Assembly (NCBI GenBank): GCA_004293675.1
Contig: READ01000015.1
Coordinates: forward strand, 150,865-214,864
Direction of reading: 5' to 3'
DNA from: Betaproteobacteria bacterium
GTDB taxonomy: Bacteria; Pseudomonadota; Gammaproteobacteria; Burkholderiales; Casimicrobiaceae
Length of the DNA stretch: 64,000 nt
Shown here: positions 7,826-16,966 of the stretch, one piece after another
How the letters are laid out: every line of letters begins with the position of its first letter
How positions within the stretch are numbered: the stretch's first letter is position 1
Translations under genes and position numbers: made by a program
Notes under the pieces: generated by a model
The model's database searches: none
What the model was told of the DNA's origin: nothing
What the model saw: the letters and a program-made list of their open reading frames with translations, nothing else

Positions 7826-8586
7826 TTCACGAGCTCCTTGACCCACTTCGTTTCGGCTTCGCGCTCGATGATTTGGGTGCGCAGGCGATGCATTGCTGCG
7901 GCCACACAATACGCCCAGAAAGCAAAGGTCATGATGAGCATCGCAGTCAGCATGATTGAGGCCATCGAAGAGCTACCGGGGCGTACGGATGAGCCTTGGT
8001 GCAGGGTGTTCCACCAGTTCACGCTGAAGTAAATGATTGGCACATTGACCGCACCCACGAGCGCGATGAGCGCGGAGGCCCGATCGCCTTTTTTCTTGTC
8101 GTCAAACGCAGCAGCAAGTGCGATGTAGCCCACATAGAGAAAAAACAGAATCAAAGTGGACGTGAGCCGTGCGTCCCACACCCAATACGTGCCCCAAGTC
8201 GGACGGCCCCACAACGCGCCCGTCCACAGCGCAATGACCGCCATGATCGCGCCCGTAGGAGCAAGCGCATGGCTCATCATGAACGACAGGCGGGTGCCCA
8301 GTACCAAGCCAGTAGCCGCCCAAAACGCCATTGCTAAATAAATGATCATGGCCATCCACGCCGCCGGGACGTGGATGTAGATCACTCGATACACCTCCCC
8401 CTGCTGAGCGTCCGTCGGTGCGCGAAAAAAGCCAATATAGAGGCCAACAATGGCCAGAATCGCAGCCAACGCCCAAGACAGCTTCTCGATGCGTCCGGCA
8501 ACGGGATAGAACGCGGCAGGCGAGGCGTAGCGCCAGAACCACCGGCCCTGAAAGCGATCATTGGATTGTTGTTCGGTTCGCGCCAC
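7822..8586 (-). CDS. ccmC: Haem transporter/handling protein CcmC
   Basis: 254 residues, six predicted membrane helices. The tryptophan-rich WGTYWVWDARLTS segment binds haem in the periplasmic loop, and conserved histidines lie in YIHVPAAW and in NTLHQGSS. CcmC loads haem onto CcmE. It sits between ccmB and ccmD in the usual order and is 14 bp downstream of ccmB. Confidence 0.95.
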   Translation of the reverse strand: MARTEQQSNDRFQGRWFWRYASPAAFYPVAGRIEKLSWALAAILAIVGLYIGFFRAPTDAQQGEVYRVIYIHVPAAWMAMIIYLAMAFWAATGLVLGTRLSFMMSHALAPTGAIMAVIALWTGALWGRPTWGTYWVWDARLTSTLILFFLYVGYIALAAAFDDKKKGDRASALIALVGAVNVPIIYFSVNWWNTLHQGSSVRPGSSSMASIMLTAMLIMTFAFWAYCVAAAMHRLRTQIIEREAETKWVKELVK

Positions 8587-8600
8587 GTGCGTTGGACTAT

Positions 8601-9275
8601 TTAATCGGTGCTAATTTTGAGCGCTGCGGATGCAGCCAGCGGGCTTAATGCTAGAGCAAACAGCAGGTAGGCCGCCTGGAGAGAGAGCTCGGCCACGGGG
8701 GATTCGCCGAATAACACTTTAAGCGCTGCGCCCGCGCCAAAGATCAATGTGGGAATGGTGAGCGGCAGCACGAGTACCGCCGTCAAAATTGCGCCGCCTC
8801 GCGCTGACACTAAAAGCGCCGCTGCAATCGCACCCACGAGCAGCAGCGTCGGTACGGCGATGGCCACACCCAACGCCAGCATCAAAGCAACGTCGGCCGG
8901 TAACGCGTAAAGAAATGAAAACAAAGGTGCGGCCAGTATCAGCGGCGCACCGATGCCGAAGGAGAGCGCTGCGACCCGCGCCAGAATCAGCATCGCTAGC
9001 GGTTCGTTTGAGCTGAGCAATAAATCGAGCGAACCATCGCGGGCGTCCTCGTCGAACAGCCTTGGCAGCGTCAGCAGTGTGGCGAGCAGCGCCCCAACAA
9101 AAATCACGCCCACGCCAATCAATCGCAAGCGCTCGGATTCGCTGCCCACCGCGAAGGGGAACAACGAACACACGATCACGAAAAACATCAACGGGTTGGC
9201 CCAGTCACTTTTTCGTCGGGCGAACAGCTGAAATTCGCGCCGCGCCACGGCAGTCGATGCAAGGCGAAGACTCAC
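8601..9275 (-). CDS. ccmB: Haem ABC transporter permease CcmB
   Basis: 224 residues with about six membrane helices. It begins with a short basic cytoplasmic segment (RREFQLFARRKSDWANPLMF) typical of CcmB and contains LPRLFDEDARDGSLD. CcmB forms the ABC complex with CcmA that drives release of holo-CcmE from CcmC. Start overlaps the ccmA stop by four bases. Confidence 0.95.
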   Translation of the reverse strand: MSLRLASTAVARREFQLFARRKSDWANPLMFFVIVCSLFPFAVGSESERLRLIGVGVIFVGALLATLLTLPRLFDEDARDGSLDLLLSSNEPLAMLILARVAALSFGIGAPLILAAPLFSFLYALPADVALMLALGVAIAVPTLLLVGAIAAALLVSARGGAILTAVLVLPLTIPTLIFGAGAALKVLFGESPVAELSLQAAYLLFALALSPLAASAALKISTD

Positions 9276-9892
9276 AGCAACACCTCGGTCGTTTTGGCTG
9301 AATCAATCGCAAAGTCCTGATGCGATGTGAGCACCACGATTGCACCTGCTTTGAGTTCTTGAGCGATCAGCTGCTCGAGCATTTTTTGTGTATCTACATC
9401 CAGCGCAACGAAGGGCTCATCGAGCAGCCAAGCTCTGGCACCAGGCTGCTCGCGGAGTAATAAGCGAGCAAGAGAGGCGCGTTTTCGCTGACCTTGCGAG
9501 AGCGTTCCAACACGGCGCAGCGCTAGGTTAAACACGCCGAGTTGTTCAAGCGCAGCGCCGACGAGGACGGGTCGGTAAATTTGCCCCGCCAGCGAGGTGG
9601 CGTAGGACAAATTTTCAATCACTGATAGTGCGTCGTTCATCGCGTTTGCATGGCCGACGAACGTGGTGGCGGCTGCAGCGGTGGTGGGATTGCCGTCCTG
9701 CCGCCACGCAACCTCACCGGCGCTGGGTGACGCTAACCCAGCCAGCGCGCGAAGCAGCGTGGTTTTGCCCGCACCATTCGCGCCGCGAACGTAGAGCAGC
9801 GTACCCGCACCTGTAGAAACGGTTAGCGGCGGAAACAGGGAGCGCCCGCCGCGTTCGAGTTGCACACCATTGATGTGGAGTGAAAGCGCCAT
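9272..9892 (-). CDS. ccmA: Cytochrome c biogenesis ATPase CcmA
   Basis: 206 residues of ABC ATPase: Walker A GANGAGKTT, signature LSQGQRKRASLARL and Walker B AWLLDEPF, with LTSHQD as the switch His. First gene of the ccm cluster; CcmAB hydrolyses ATP to free haem-CcmE. It starts at ATG 9892, 7 bp after the MFS gene, so it may share that gene's transcript. Confidence 0.95.
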   Translation of the reverse strand: MALSLHINGVQLERGGRSLFPPLTVSTGAGTLLYVRGANGAGKTTLLRALAGLASPSAGEVAWRQDGNPTTAAAATTFVGHANAMNDALSVIENLSYATSLAGQIYRPVLVGAALEQLGVFNLALRRVGTLSQGQRKRASLARLLLREQPGARAWLLDEPFVALDVDTQKMLEQLIAQELKAGAIVVLTSHQDFAIDSAKTTEVLL

Positions 9893-9899
9893 GATTTCG

Positions 9900-11171
9900 C
9901 TACGACACCGCGCGGATTCGGTAGGCAGCGGCTACCGCCATCAAGGTCAACAAACACGAGAGATAGCCGACCGCCTCATAGCCCAAAATCGCCCCGCTGG
10001 GCGACGTTGTGAGCATCGCGCCGCCAATGCTTGCAGCGATTCCGGTCGAGAAGTTTTGTACCGCCGAGCTAAACGACATCATCCGACCGCGGAGCTGTGG
10101 CGCACTGGCCGCCGCATTCATCGCCGTGAATGGAATGAAGCGACCGCTCACAAAAATGAAAAACAGCGCGGCAACCATGTTCTGCCAAAGCAGGCTGACA
10201 CCAAGTCGATGCGTCACCAATAGGATCGGGATGATCGACAACAGCGCGGTCCAATAAAAGACATGCGGTCGATAGTATCGATCGGTGAGCCGACCAAAAT
10301 ACGGGCGCGTAACAATCGTCACCGCACCACCAATCAAATAGAAGTAGGCGAGCTGGCTCTCGCTCAAGCCTTCGTTAGTAACTCGTGTTGGCGCGATAAA
10401 TGGAATCACCATCATGCCCGACAAAATGATCAGTGCCGAAGTTAAAAACGCCCACCAGTGATTGGGCACCCGCAGCAGTTCAGCGTAGCCCTGAATCAAA
10501 CTGATGGGCTTCGCGCCCGCGATCAAGTGGCGGCGCATCACTGGAATGAGTCGATACGCGACGATGAACAAAACGGAGCACAGCGCTGACAGCGCAAAAA
10601 ATGGTACGTGCCAACCGCCCAGCGACGCCACATAGATCGATAGCGGCACGCCCAACACGGCGGCCAGTGAAAATGACATCATGACCAATGCCATCGCGCG
10701 CCCACGGCGCTCATCGGGCACCAAATCGCCTACGATCGACAGGGCAATAGCCGACTGAATGCCGCCAAACGCGCCAGCCACGATTCGAGCGATCACGAGC
10801 GTTGCATAGGTGGGTGCCAAAGCACAGCCCAACGTGCCGACAATTAATCCGCCGTACGAGAGCAGCAATACGTGCTTTCGATCGAAGCGATCGGCGATTG
10901 ATGCCATGATGAGCGACGCAATCGACGCAGCGAACGCATAGGCTGACACCAAAAACCCAAACTGCGCCGTGGTGATGCCGAATTCACGCGTGAGCAGCGG
11001 TGCCAGCGGCATCATGATCATGAAATCCACGATGTTCGTGAATCCCATGAGCATCAAAACGAGGAGCACCTGTCGCTCTCTGGCAGGGGACAGGGCGCTG
11101 GATGACGAAGAGGATGGGAGCATGTGAGCCAAAGAACGCAGCGCAAAGCTTCGCGCCGCTCGAAGCCCCAT
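9900..11171 (-). CDS. MFS transporter
   Basis: Up to 423 residues with twelve predicted membrane helices. The major facilitator loop 2-3 signature appears as SIADRFDRKHVLL, and the loop 8-9 counterpart as GRLTDRYYRPHVFY. Early helices (NIVDFMIMMPLAPLLTREFG) resemble drug/sugar efflux proteins of the AraJ/Bcr type. The substrate cannot be told. The start is uncertain: ATG 11171 gives a Ser-rich leader and ATG 11123 is also possible; neither has a good ribosome site. It lies just upstream of ccmA with a 7-bp gap. Confidence 0.85.
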   Translation of the reverse strand: MGLRAARSFALRSLAHMLPSSSSSSALSPARERQVLLVLMLMGFTNIVDFMIMMPLAPLLTREFGITTAQFGFLVSAYAFAASIASLIMASIADRFDRKHVLLLSYGGLIVGTLGCALAPTYATLVIARIVAGAFGGIQSAIALSIVGDLVPDERRGRAMALVMMSFSLAAVLGVPLSIYVASLGGWHVPFFALSALCSVLFIVAYRLIPVMRRHLIAGAKPISLIQGYAELLRVPNHWWAFLTSALIILSGMMVIPFIAPTRVTNEGLSESQLAYFYLIGGAVTIVTRPYFGRLTDRYYRPHVFYWTALLSIIPILLVTHRLGVSLLWQNMVAALFFIFVSGRFIPFTAMNAAASAPQLRGRMMSFSSAVQNFSTGIAASIGGAMLTTSPSGAILGYEAVGYLSCLLTLMAVAAAYRIRAVS

Positions 11172-11174
11172 TGT

Positions 11175-11200
11175 AAAAGAGCGCGCTCGGCGCGCCCTTT
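11175..11200 (-). terminator. Rho-independent terminator after the M16 peptidase gene
   Basis: Read on the minus strand, AAGGGCGCGC and GCGCGCTCTT form a ten-pair stem (one G-T) closed by a CGA loop and followed by TT. It lies 9 bp after the peptidase stop and separates that gene from the MFS/ccm transcript. Confidence 0.75.
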
Positions 11201-11208
11201 GTCGCGGA

Positions 11209-13959
11209 TTACTTCACCTTGCTGAAGTCTCCGGCCAAAAATGATGACATCGCACTCAGATCAACGTATTTCTTCATGACCGCATCAAAATCGGCCTTGG
11301 TCAACTTGCGGATGTTGTCTTCGAGCGCTTGCGTAAACGCAAACGTGCGGCCGGTGTCTTCGAAATTGACGAGCTGCTGGGCGAGCGTTGCGTCTTGTGC
11401 GCGACGCACGGCGCGCTGGTCGAGTAAGGATTGACGCTGCGCCACAAATTCTTGCTCTGTCAACGCGCCTTCACGTAGCTGTTTCAATTCATCGCGTAGT
11501 GAAGCTTCGGCCTTGGCGGCGTTTTGCGGATTGGCGATGAAGCCAAACGACCAGGTCGCGTTGTCAGAGAATGTTGGCACACTCAGGCTACTAAACACGT
11601 CGTAGCTCAGGCCCTCTTTTTCACGAACGCGATTGAAGAGCCGTGCGCCCGCGCTGCCACCGACGATGAAATCGGCGAGCACGATGGCTGCGTAATCTGG
11701 CACGCTGTCTCTCATTTGAAATCCAACGCGGGCGACAAACGTGGTGTTTTCCTTGTCAGGGGTGAGAATTTTTTCGCTCTTGGCGGCGATAGGCTTGTGT
11801 TCAGAAACGATGCGCTGAAATGGAGTCGAGAGCTTGGGGCCAGCAAAGTGCTTGTTGAGCGCGGCTTTTACGGCGGGCGCATCAAAGTCGCCCACGATGG
11901 CGATTTCCGAATCGCTGAATCCGCGCATCTGAGCCACCCAACGAACGATGTCATCGCGTTTCACCGCCTTTAGCGCTGCAACTCGCTCAGCCATCGACGC
12001 TACATAGCGAGGATCGCCTTTCGGATAGGTTGAGAAGTGTCGAGCCGCGGCGTTAAACGCAAGCGCTTCTGGATCTTTCAGCGATTCCTCGATGCCGGTG
12101 ACGATTTCTTTGCGCACGATTTCGAGTTCGTCGGCGGGTAGTGCGGCCGTTGCGTAAATGTGCGCCATCAGTTCCAGCAACTCGGGCACATGCGCACGGC
12201 GTGTTTGAAATGCGCCGCCGCCCAAGCCTACGCCGCCCGAAGCGCGGAGCGCATCAATACGGTCGCGAATTTGTTGGCGGTTAAGCCCCTTAGCACCGCG
12301 CATTAAGAGCGCACTGGCCAGCTCGTCGATCTCGGCCTTGCCTTTGCGAGTGGCCAAATTGCCATAGCCATTTCGAAGCGCAATTTGCACAGTGTTGCCG
12401 CGTGTCTTCTTTGGCAACAGCACGACCTTCATGCCGTTGGCAAGTTTGAATCGCTCGACGCGTTGCTCGATGTTGGCAGGCGTGGGATCAAACACTTCGC
12501 CCGCTGCTTGACTTTGCGCGCTTTGATAGTTTTTCAGCAAATCGGCCACGGCTGGCGTGGTGGGCATCTCGGCGCGATCAGGCTTATCAACCGGGATAAA
12601 TTTTCCAAGCGTGCGGTTTTGCGGCTTGAAGTAGGCTTTGGCCACGCGCTCAACATCTGCGAGAGTGACCTTGGCGACCCGGTCGCGCTGCAGGAAGAAG
12701 AAGCGCCAATCGCCCACGGCGATGGCCTCAGACAGCGCCACAGCAAAGCGCCCGCTGTCAGCAAACGTTTGGTCGTAGCTCTTTTCCATTTGAATTTTCA
12801 CGCGGGCCAATTCTTCGGCCGAGAACGGCTTCTGAGATGCGTTTTCAATGGCCGACAACATCACATCGCGCGCTTTGTCGATCGATTGTGTTTTGTTCAG
12901 ATTCGCCCAGAATCCCATGAGCGATGGCTCAAACATAACGTCGCTTTCGTTATCAACACTGACTGCCAATTTCGATTTCACGAGCGATTGATACAAGCGT
13001 CCGGCGGGATCGTTGGTCATGAGCTGTGCGAGCACTTGCAGCGCAGGCGAATCGGCGTGCGTTGCAGCCGGAACTCTGTACGCAGCGAACAAAAATTGTG
13101 AGTCGCCAACGCGACGGACTGTGACTTCGCGCTCGCCGTCTTGTGTGGGCTCTACGGTCCACAGCTTGGGCAATTGCCGTGTGGGTTTGGGGATCGCGCC
13201 GAAGTATTGCTCGATCCACGCGAGTGTTTTTGCGGTGTCGATCTTTCCCGTAACGAGCAGCACGGCGTTGTCGGGTTGGTAGTAGTTTCGGTAGAAGGCG
13301 CGCAGATTGTCGATACCCACATTTTCGATGTCGCTACGATTGCCGATGGTGTTGTTGCCGTAGTTGTGCCAAGCGAAGGCGCTCGAAAACACTTTGGCAT
13401 AGAGCGTCCATTGCGGACGGTTTTCACCCGCCTCGAATTCGTTTCGGACGACCGTCATTTCGGTGTCGAGTTCGCTTCGCAAAATGTTTGAGTTGACCAT
13501 CCGCTCGGCTTCCATTTCGAGCGCCCAGCGTAGGTTGTCATCGTTAGCGGCGAAGGTTTCGTAGTAATTCGTGCGATCAAGCCAGGTTGTGCCGTTGTTG
13601 ATGAAGCCGCGATTGCTCATGTCTTGCCACAGGTTGGGAAACTTGGGCGTTGACTTAAAGAGCATGTGTTCGAGCAAATGCGCCATGCCCGTTTCGCCGT
13701 AGCCTTCGTGGCGCGAACCGACGAGATAGGTCACGTTGACGGTGATCTTTGGGTTCGACGGCTCAGCGAAGAGCAAGACGCGAAGCCCATTGGATTTGAG
13801 TCGGTATTCGGTGATGCCCTCGACCGAGGGTCCAATTTCAAAACCAGCGGGGGTGGATTGCGCCATGCTCGATGTGAGCGGCAGCACCAGCGCGCAAAGG
13901 CACAAGGCAGTCCATTGCAAAAAAGATCGAATTGCAACGACCGAAATAAAGCTCTTCAT
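11209..13959 (-). CDS. Secreted M16-family zinc metallopeptidase (pitrilysin-like, two-domain)
   Basis: 916 residues with a signal peptide (cleavage near SSMAQS, residue ~34). The N-terminal M16 domain has the inverted zinc motif HLLEH (His94, Glu97, His98) and the downstream acidic region VRNEFEAGEN that supplies the third ligand. The second M16 half (from about residue 500, RFKLANGMKVVLLPK) lacks HxxEH and is the usual inactive partner that closes the chamber. Such periplasmic peptidases degrade short peptides. Monocistronic, with its own terminator. Confidence 0.92.
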   Translation of the reverse strand: MKSFISVVAIRSFLQWTALCLCALVLPLTSSMAQSTPAGFEIGPSVEGITEYRLKSNGLRVLLFAEPSNPKITVNVTYLVGSRHEGYGETGMAHLLEHMLFKSTPKFPNLWQDMSNRGFINNGTTWLDRTNYYETFAANDDNLRWALEMEAERMVNSNILRSELDTEMTVVRNEFEAGENRPQWTLYAKVFSSAFAWHNYGNNTIGNRSDIENVGIDNLRAFYRNYYQPDNAVLLVTGKIDTAKTLAWIEQYFGAIPKPTRQLPKLWTVEPTQDGEREVTVRRVGDSQFLFAAYRVPAATHADSPALQVLAQLMTNDPAGRLYQSLVKSKLAVSVDNESDVMFEPSLMGFWANLNKTQSIDKARDVMLSAIENASQKPFSAEELARVKIQMEKSYDQTFADSGRFAVALSEAIAVGDWRFFFLQRDRVAKVTLADVERVAKAYFKPQNRTLGKFIPVDKPDRAEMPTTPAVADLLKNYQSAQSQAAGEVFDPTPANIEQRVERFKLANGMKVVLLPKKTRGNTVQIALRNGYGNLATRKGKAEIDELASALLMRGAKGLNRQQIRDRIDALRASGGVGLGGGAFQTRRAHVPELLELMAHIYATAALPADELEIVRKEIVTGIEESLKDPEALAFNAAARHFSTYPKGDPRYVASMAERVAALKAVKRDDIVRWVAQMRGFSDSEIAIVGDFDAPAVKAALNKHFAGPKLSTPFQRIVSEHKPIAAKSEKILTPDKENTTFVARVGFQMRDSVPDYAAIVLADFIVGGSAGARLFNRVREKEGLSYDVFSSLSVPTFSDNATWSFGFIANPQNAAKAEASLRDELKQLREGALTEQEFVAQRQSLLDQRAVRRAQDATLAQQLVNFEDTGRTFAFTQALEDNIRKLTKADFDAVMKKYVDLSAMSSFLAGDFSKVK

Positions 13960-14072
13960 TGTGTGAGTTTCGCTTGAAGGATGGACGGGGAAGGCAGTGT
14001 AGCGCTCGTAGCAACGCTGCTGAACTGCGATGCGACGTACGGGAGATTGAATTAATAGCTTTTTCGCTAAAT

Positions 14073-14156
14073 GCCCTTTAAACGTTGGGCTATAAGCAAT
14101 TTCTATTTATTTTTGAAAACTGTGTAAATAGCACTACATGCGCCATTTATATTGGC
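14073..14156 (+). repeat. 84-bp two-hairpin element, copy 2
   Basis: Left arm GCCCTTTAAACGTTGGGC (14073-14090); right arm ending at 14156 with GCCATTTATATTGGC, followed by ATTGGCG. GCC-to-GGC span 84 bp. The centre contains TTTTTGAAAACTG, matching the TTTTGAAATACTG centre of copy 6. It starts 36 bp beyond the ABC exporter stop, in the gap leading to the M16 gene promoter. Confidence 0.7.
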
Positions 14157-14191
14157 ATTGGCGTAAATAGTTGACTAGCTGAGTGCGTGAA

Positions 14192-15946
14192 TTACACCGT
14201 GTCGGCTTGCAGCGCCCAAAGTCGGGCGTAAACGCCGCCCGCTGCAAGGAGTTGCGCGTGGGTGCCGCGCTCGACGATGCTGCCGTCCTCCATCACAACG
14301 ATGCAATTTGCGTCGGTGATGGTAGACAGTCGGTGCGCGATGATGAGCGTGGTGCGGCTGCGGCTCACGGCGGCTATTTCGGCTTGGATGGCGCGCTCAC
14401 TTTCGCTATCGAGTGCTGAGGTAGCTTCATCAAACACCAAGATTGACGGGTCTTTCAAGAGCGCGCGGGCAATGGCAACCCGCTGCTTTTCGCCCCCCGA
14501 AAGCTTCAATCCACGCTCACCCACAGAGGTTTGTAAACCCTGCGGCAGCGATTCAATGAATCGCTCTAAACGGGCGGCACGTATGGCCTCCAGCACATCA
14601 GCATCGCTCGCATCCGGGCGGCCATACCGCAGGTTGTAATCGAGCGTGTCATTGAACAAAACGGTGTCTTGCGGCACGATGCCGATCGCAGCGCGAACGC
14701 TAGCCTGCGTGTATTCACGAATATCGTGGCCGTCTATTTTTACGGCACCGCTCGTGGCGTCATAGAAGCGAAACAGCAGTCGCGCTAAGGTGCTTTTGCC
14801 GCCGCCGCTGGGGCCGACCACGGCGTAAGTTTCCCCCGCAGGAACGGTGAAATTCACATTACGCAAAATCTGTCGATCCGCTTCATAGGCGAAACTGACG
14901 TTCTCGAAACTCACTTCACCGCGCGCTCGTTGCCCGCCCTGCTCCGCGCCCAATTGCTTGGCGTTGGGATCATCGGCGATTTCTTGATGCTCGTTGAGCA
15001 GCCCGAACATTCGTGCCATATCCGTGACGGATTGCCGAATTTCACGGTAAATCACGCCCAAGAAATTGAGCGGTGCATAAAGCTGGATTAGGAACGCATT
15101 GACCATCACCAGATCGCCAATGGTCATGGTCCCATTGATGACGCCATCTATGGCGCGCCACATGACAAGACTCGCGCCAGCCGCGATAAAGAAACTCTGT
15201 CCGAGATTCAGCAGCGAGAGCGATGTTTGCGAGCGAACGGCGGCCTTTTCCCAGCGCTGCAAACTTTGGTCATAGCGATCCGCCTCGAATCGCTCGTTGC
15301 CGAAGTACTTGACCGTTTCGTAGTTGAGCAAGCTATCGACCGCCTTGGAGTTGGCCTTGGAATCCAGCTCATTCATTTCCTTGCGGAAGACGGTGCGCCA
15401 TTCAGTCACGGAAATCGTGTAGCCGATGTAGAGCGTCAGCGTGACCATCGTGATGGTAACGAAGCTCCAGTCGTAATTCCACGCCAGCACACCGGCGACC
15501 AGCGCGATTTCCACCAGCGTCGGCAAAATCGAAAACAGCACGTAACTCAGCAGCGATGAAATGCCTCGGGTGCCGCGCTCAATGTCCCGCGTCAGACCGC
15601 CCGTTTGCCGCGACAAATGAAAGCGCAGAGAGAGACGATGTAGGTGCTCAAACGTTTCCAGCGCTACTCGACGCACCGCCCGCTGAGTCACTTTCGCGAA
15701 GAAAAACTCGCGCAATTCGGTGAATAACGTGACGGAGAGTCGCGCAAAGCCGAAGGCGAACAGCAGCGCGAACGGTACCGCCAGCAGCGCCTTTTCCACG
15801 CTCATTTGATCGACGATCCATTTGAGCGTGATGGGAATACACACGTTGGCGACTTTGGCCAACAGCAGGCACGAAAGCGCCAAGGCCATACGCGCTTTGT
15901 GGCGCGACAAATACGGCCACAGCAAACGAAACGGTGAAACGGTCAC
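14192..15946 (-). CDS. ATM1-type ABC exporter (fused permease and ATPase)
   Basis: 584 residues. A six-helix membrane domain occupies residues ~15-310 and an ABC ATPase ~335-575, with Walker A VGPSGGGKST, signature [14 protein letters not shown], Walker B ILVFDEAT and switch IIAHRLST. The coupling region (LNYETVKYFGNERFEADRYD) is characteristic of the ATM1/HMT1 branch, which exports glutathione-linked sulfur compounds or metal conjugates. A half transporter, so it should work as a homodimer. The GTG start overlaps the stop of the receiver-domain gene (GTGA, 15943-15946). Confidence 0.9.
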   Translation of the reverse strand: MTVSPFRLLWPYLSRHKARMALALSCLLLAKVANVCIPITLKWIVDQMSVEKALLAVPFALLFAFGFARLSVTLFTELREFFFAKVTQRAVRRVALETFEHLHRLSLRFHLSRQTGGLTRDIERGTRGISSLLSYVLFSILPTLVEIALVAGVLAWNYDWSFVTITMVTLTLYIGYTISVTEWRTVFRKEMNELDSKANSKAVDSLLNYETVKYFGNERFEADRYDQSLQRWEKAAVRSQTSLSLLNLGQSFFIAAGASLVMWRAIDGVINGTMTIGDLVMVNAFLIQLYAPLNFLGVIYREIRQSVTDMARMFGLLNEHQEIADDPNAKQLGAEQGGQRARGEVSFENVSFAYEADRQILRNVNFTVPAGETYAVVGPSGGGKSTLARLLFRFYDATSGAVKIDGHDIREYTQASVRAAIGIVPQDTVLFNDTLDYNLRYGRPDASDADVLEAIRAARLERFIESLPQGLQTSVGERGLKLSGGEKQRVAIARALLKDPSILVFDEATSALDSESERAIQAEIAAVSRSRTTLIIAHRLSTITDANCIVVMEDGSIVERGTHAQLLAAGGVYARLWALQADTV

Positions 15947-16920
15947 TGCCGGGTTAACTTGCCGGCGTTGGCAAACTGCGTCAGTAGCGCGATGAATTCG
16001 CTCATTTTGGTGGGCTTGGTCAGGTAGGCATCACAGCCCGCCACCCGAGCGCGAAGTCGATCGACCGCCCCGGTTCGCGAGGTGAGCATGATGAGCACCT
16101 GCGGCGCGAATCGGCCCAGGCCACGCATTTTTCGAATCACCTCAGGGCCGCGCATGCCAGGCATTTCAAAATCAATAACCCCGATGTCGTAGCGACTGAG
16201 CTGCGCCATGCGAAGTCCATCTTCGCCGTCAACCGCGGTGTCGACTTGGAAACCTACTTTTGCTAGCGCCTCGGCAATTGCGGCGCGTGAAAAATTCGAA
16301 TCGTCAACGACAAGAATTCGCAGCCCGCGCTGCCATGGCAATGTGCCCAAGTTGGTCGTAGGGGACGCTTCAGTTTTGGCGGCGGCATCGGCGTCGGGCC
16401 CGGCGGCGAGCGTAACCTCCAAATGCGCGTGAGCCGGAACCGGCTCGTCTGCAGCACTGGGCACCTGGGCATCGAATTGCGCGCTCGATGCGCCCTGATC
16501 CGCAGCAGCAACGGGCTGTGAATCCGTCGCGGAGACAAGCTCCTTTGCGGGTGGCGCGTCCGGCGGTTCCCAACCCTCGCGAATCCGATTCAGTGCCTGC
16601 GCCAACGAATAAAGAAGTTGGCCGTCTTGAACAATTTGATAGTACGGCGCGTCGCTGGTGTAACGAGAGACGATACCAATGGTGGTGGAGGGATGATTCC
16701 GAGCCGCAACCAGCTCGGAGATTCCGGGCGTTTGCAGATTGGCAATCAAAATGTCGGATGGGTCGTCATCAACCACCAAAAGGCTGATGCCCGAGCCGGG
16801 CGGGCGGCGCAAAAAAAGCTTGAAGAGTTCGGCATCGCGCGAGCTAAAGCCCGCGAGTCGAACCCGCTCAAGGCGACGCGCTGCGCTGTCTTCTCCACCC
16901 GTGCCGACGTTTTGCATCAT
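15943..16920 (-). CDS. Response-regulator-like protein with C-terminal receiver domain
   Basis: 325 residues. The C-terminal receiver (about 200-322) is complete: acidic pair in ILVVDDSNFSRA, phosphoacceptor Asp in IGVIDFEMPGMRG, Thr/Ser in MLTSRTG and Lys in YLTKPTK. The N-terminal ~130 residues (LLVVDDDPSDILIANLQ, GIVSRYTSDAPYYQI) look like a degenerate second receiver. They are joined to the first by an Ala/Pro-rich linker. No output domain is present. It is co-transcribed and translationally coupled with the ABC exporter; no kinase is adjacent. Confidence 0.82.
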   Translation of the reverse strand: MMQNVGTGGEDSAARRLERVRLAGFSSRDAELFKLFLRRPPGSGISLLVVDDDPSDILIANLQTPGISELVAARNHPSTTIGIVSRYTSDAPYYQIVQDGQLLYSLAQALNRIREGWEPPDAPPAKELVSATDSQPVAAADQGASSAQFDAQVPSAADEPVPAHAHLEVTLAAGPDADAAAKTEASPTTNLGTLPWQRGLRILVVDDSNFSRAAIAEALAKVGFQVDTAVDGEDGLRMAQLSRYDIGVIDFEMPGMRGPEVIRKMRGLGRFAPQVLIMLTSRTGAVDRLRARVAGCDAYLTKPTKMSEFIALLTQFANAGKLTRQ

Positions 16921-16966
16921 TGCATTATAGGAACGCCCCGCGGACGAGGCCGCAATTGCTGTTTTG

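Noticed and set aside
12385..13101. 238-residue open frame antisense to the M16 peptidase gene
   Set aside because: GC-rich codon bias of the real gene keeps the opposite frame open; no ribosome site or domain motif.
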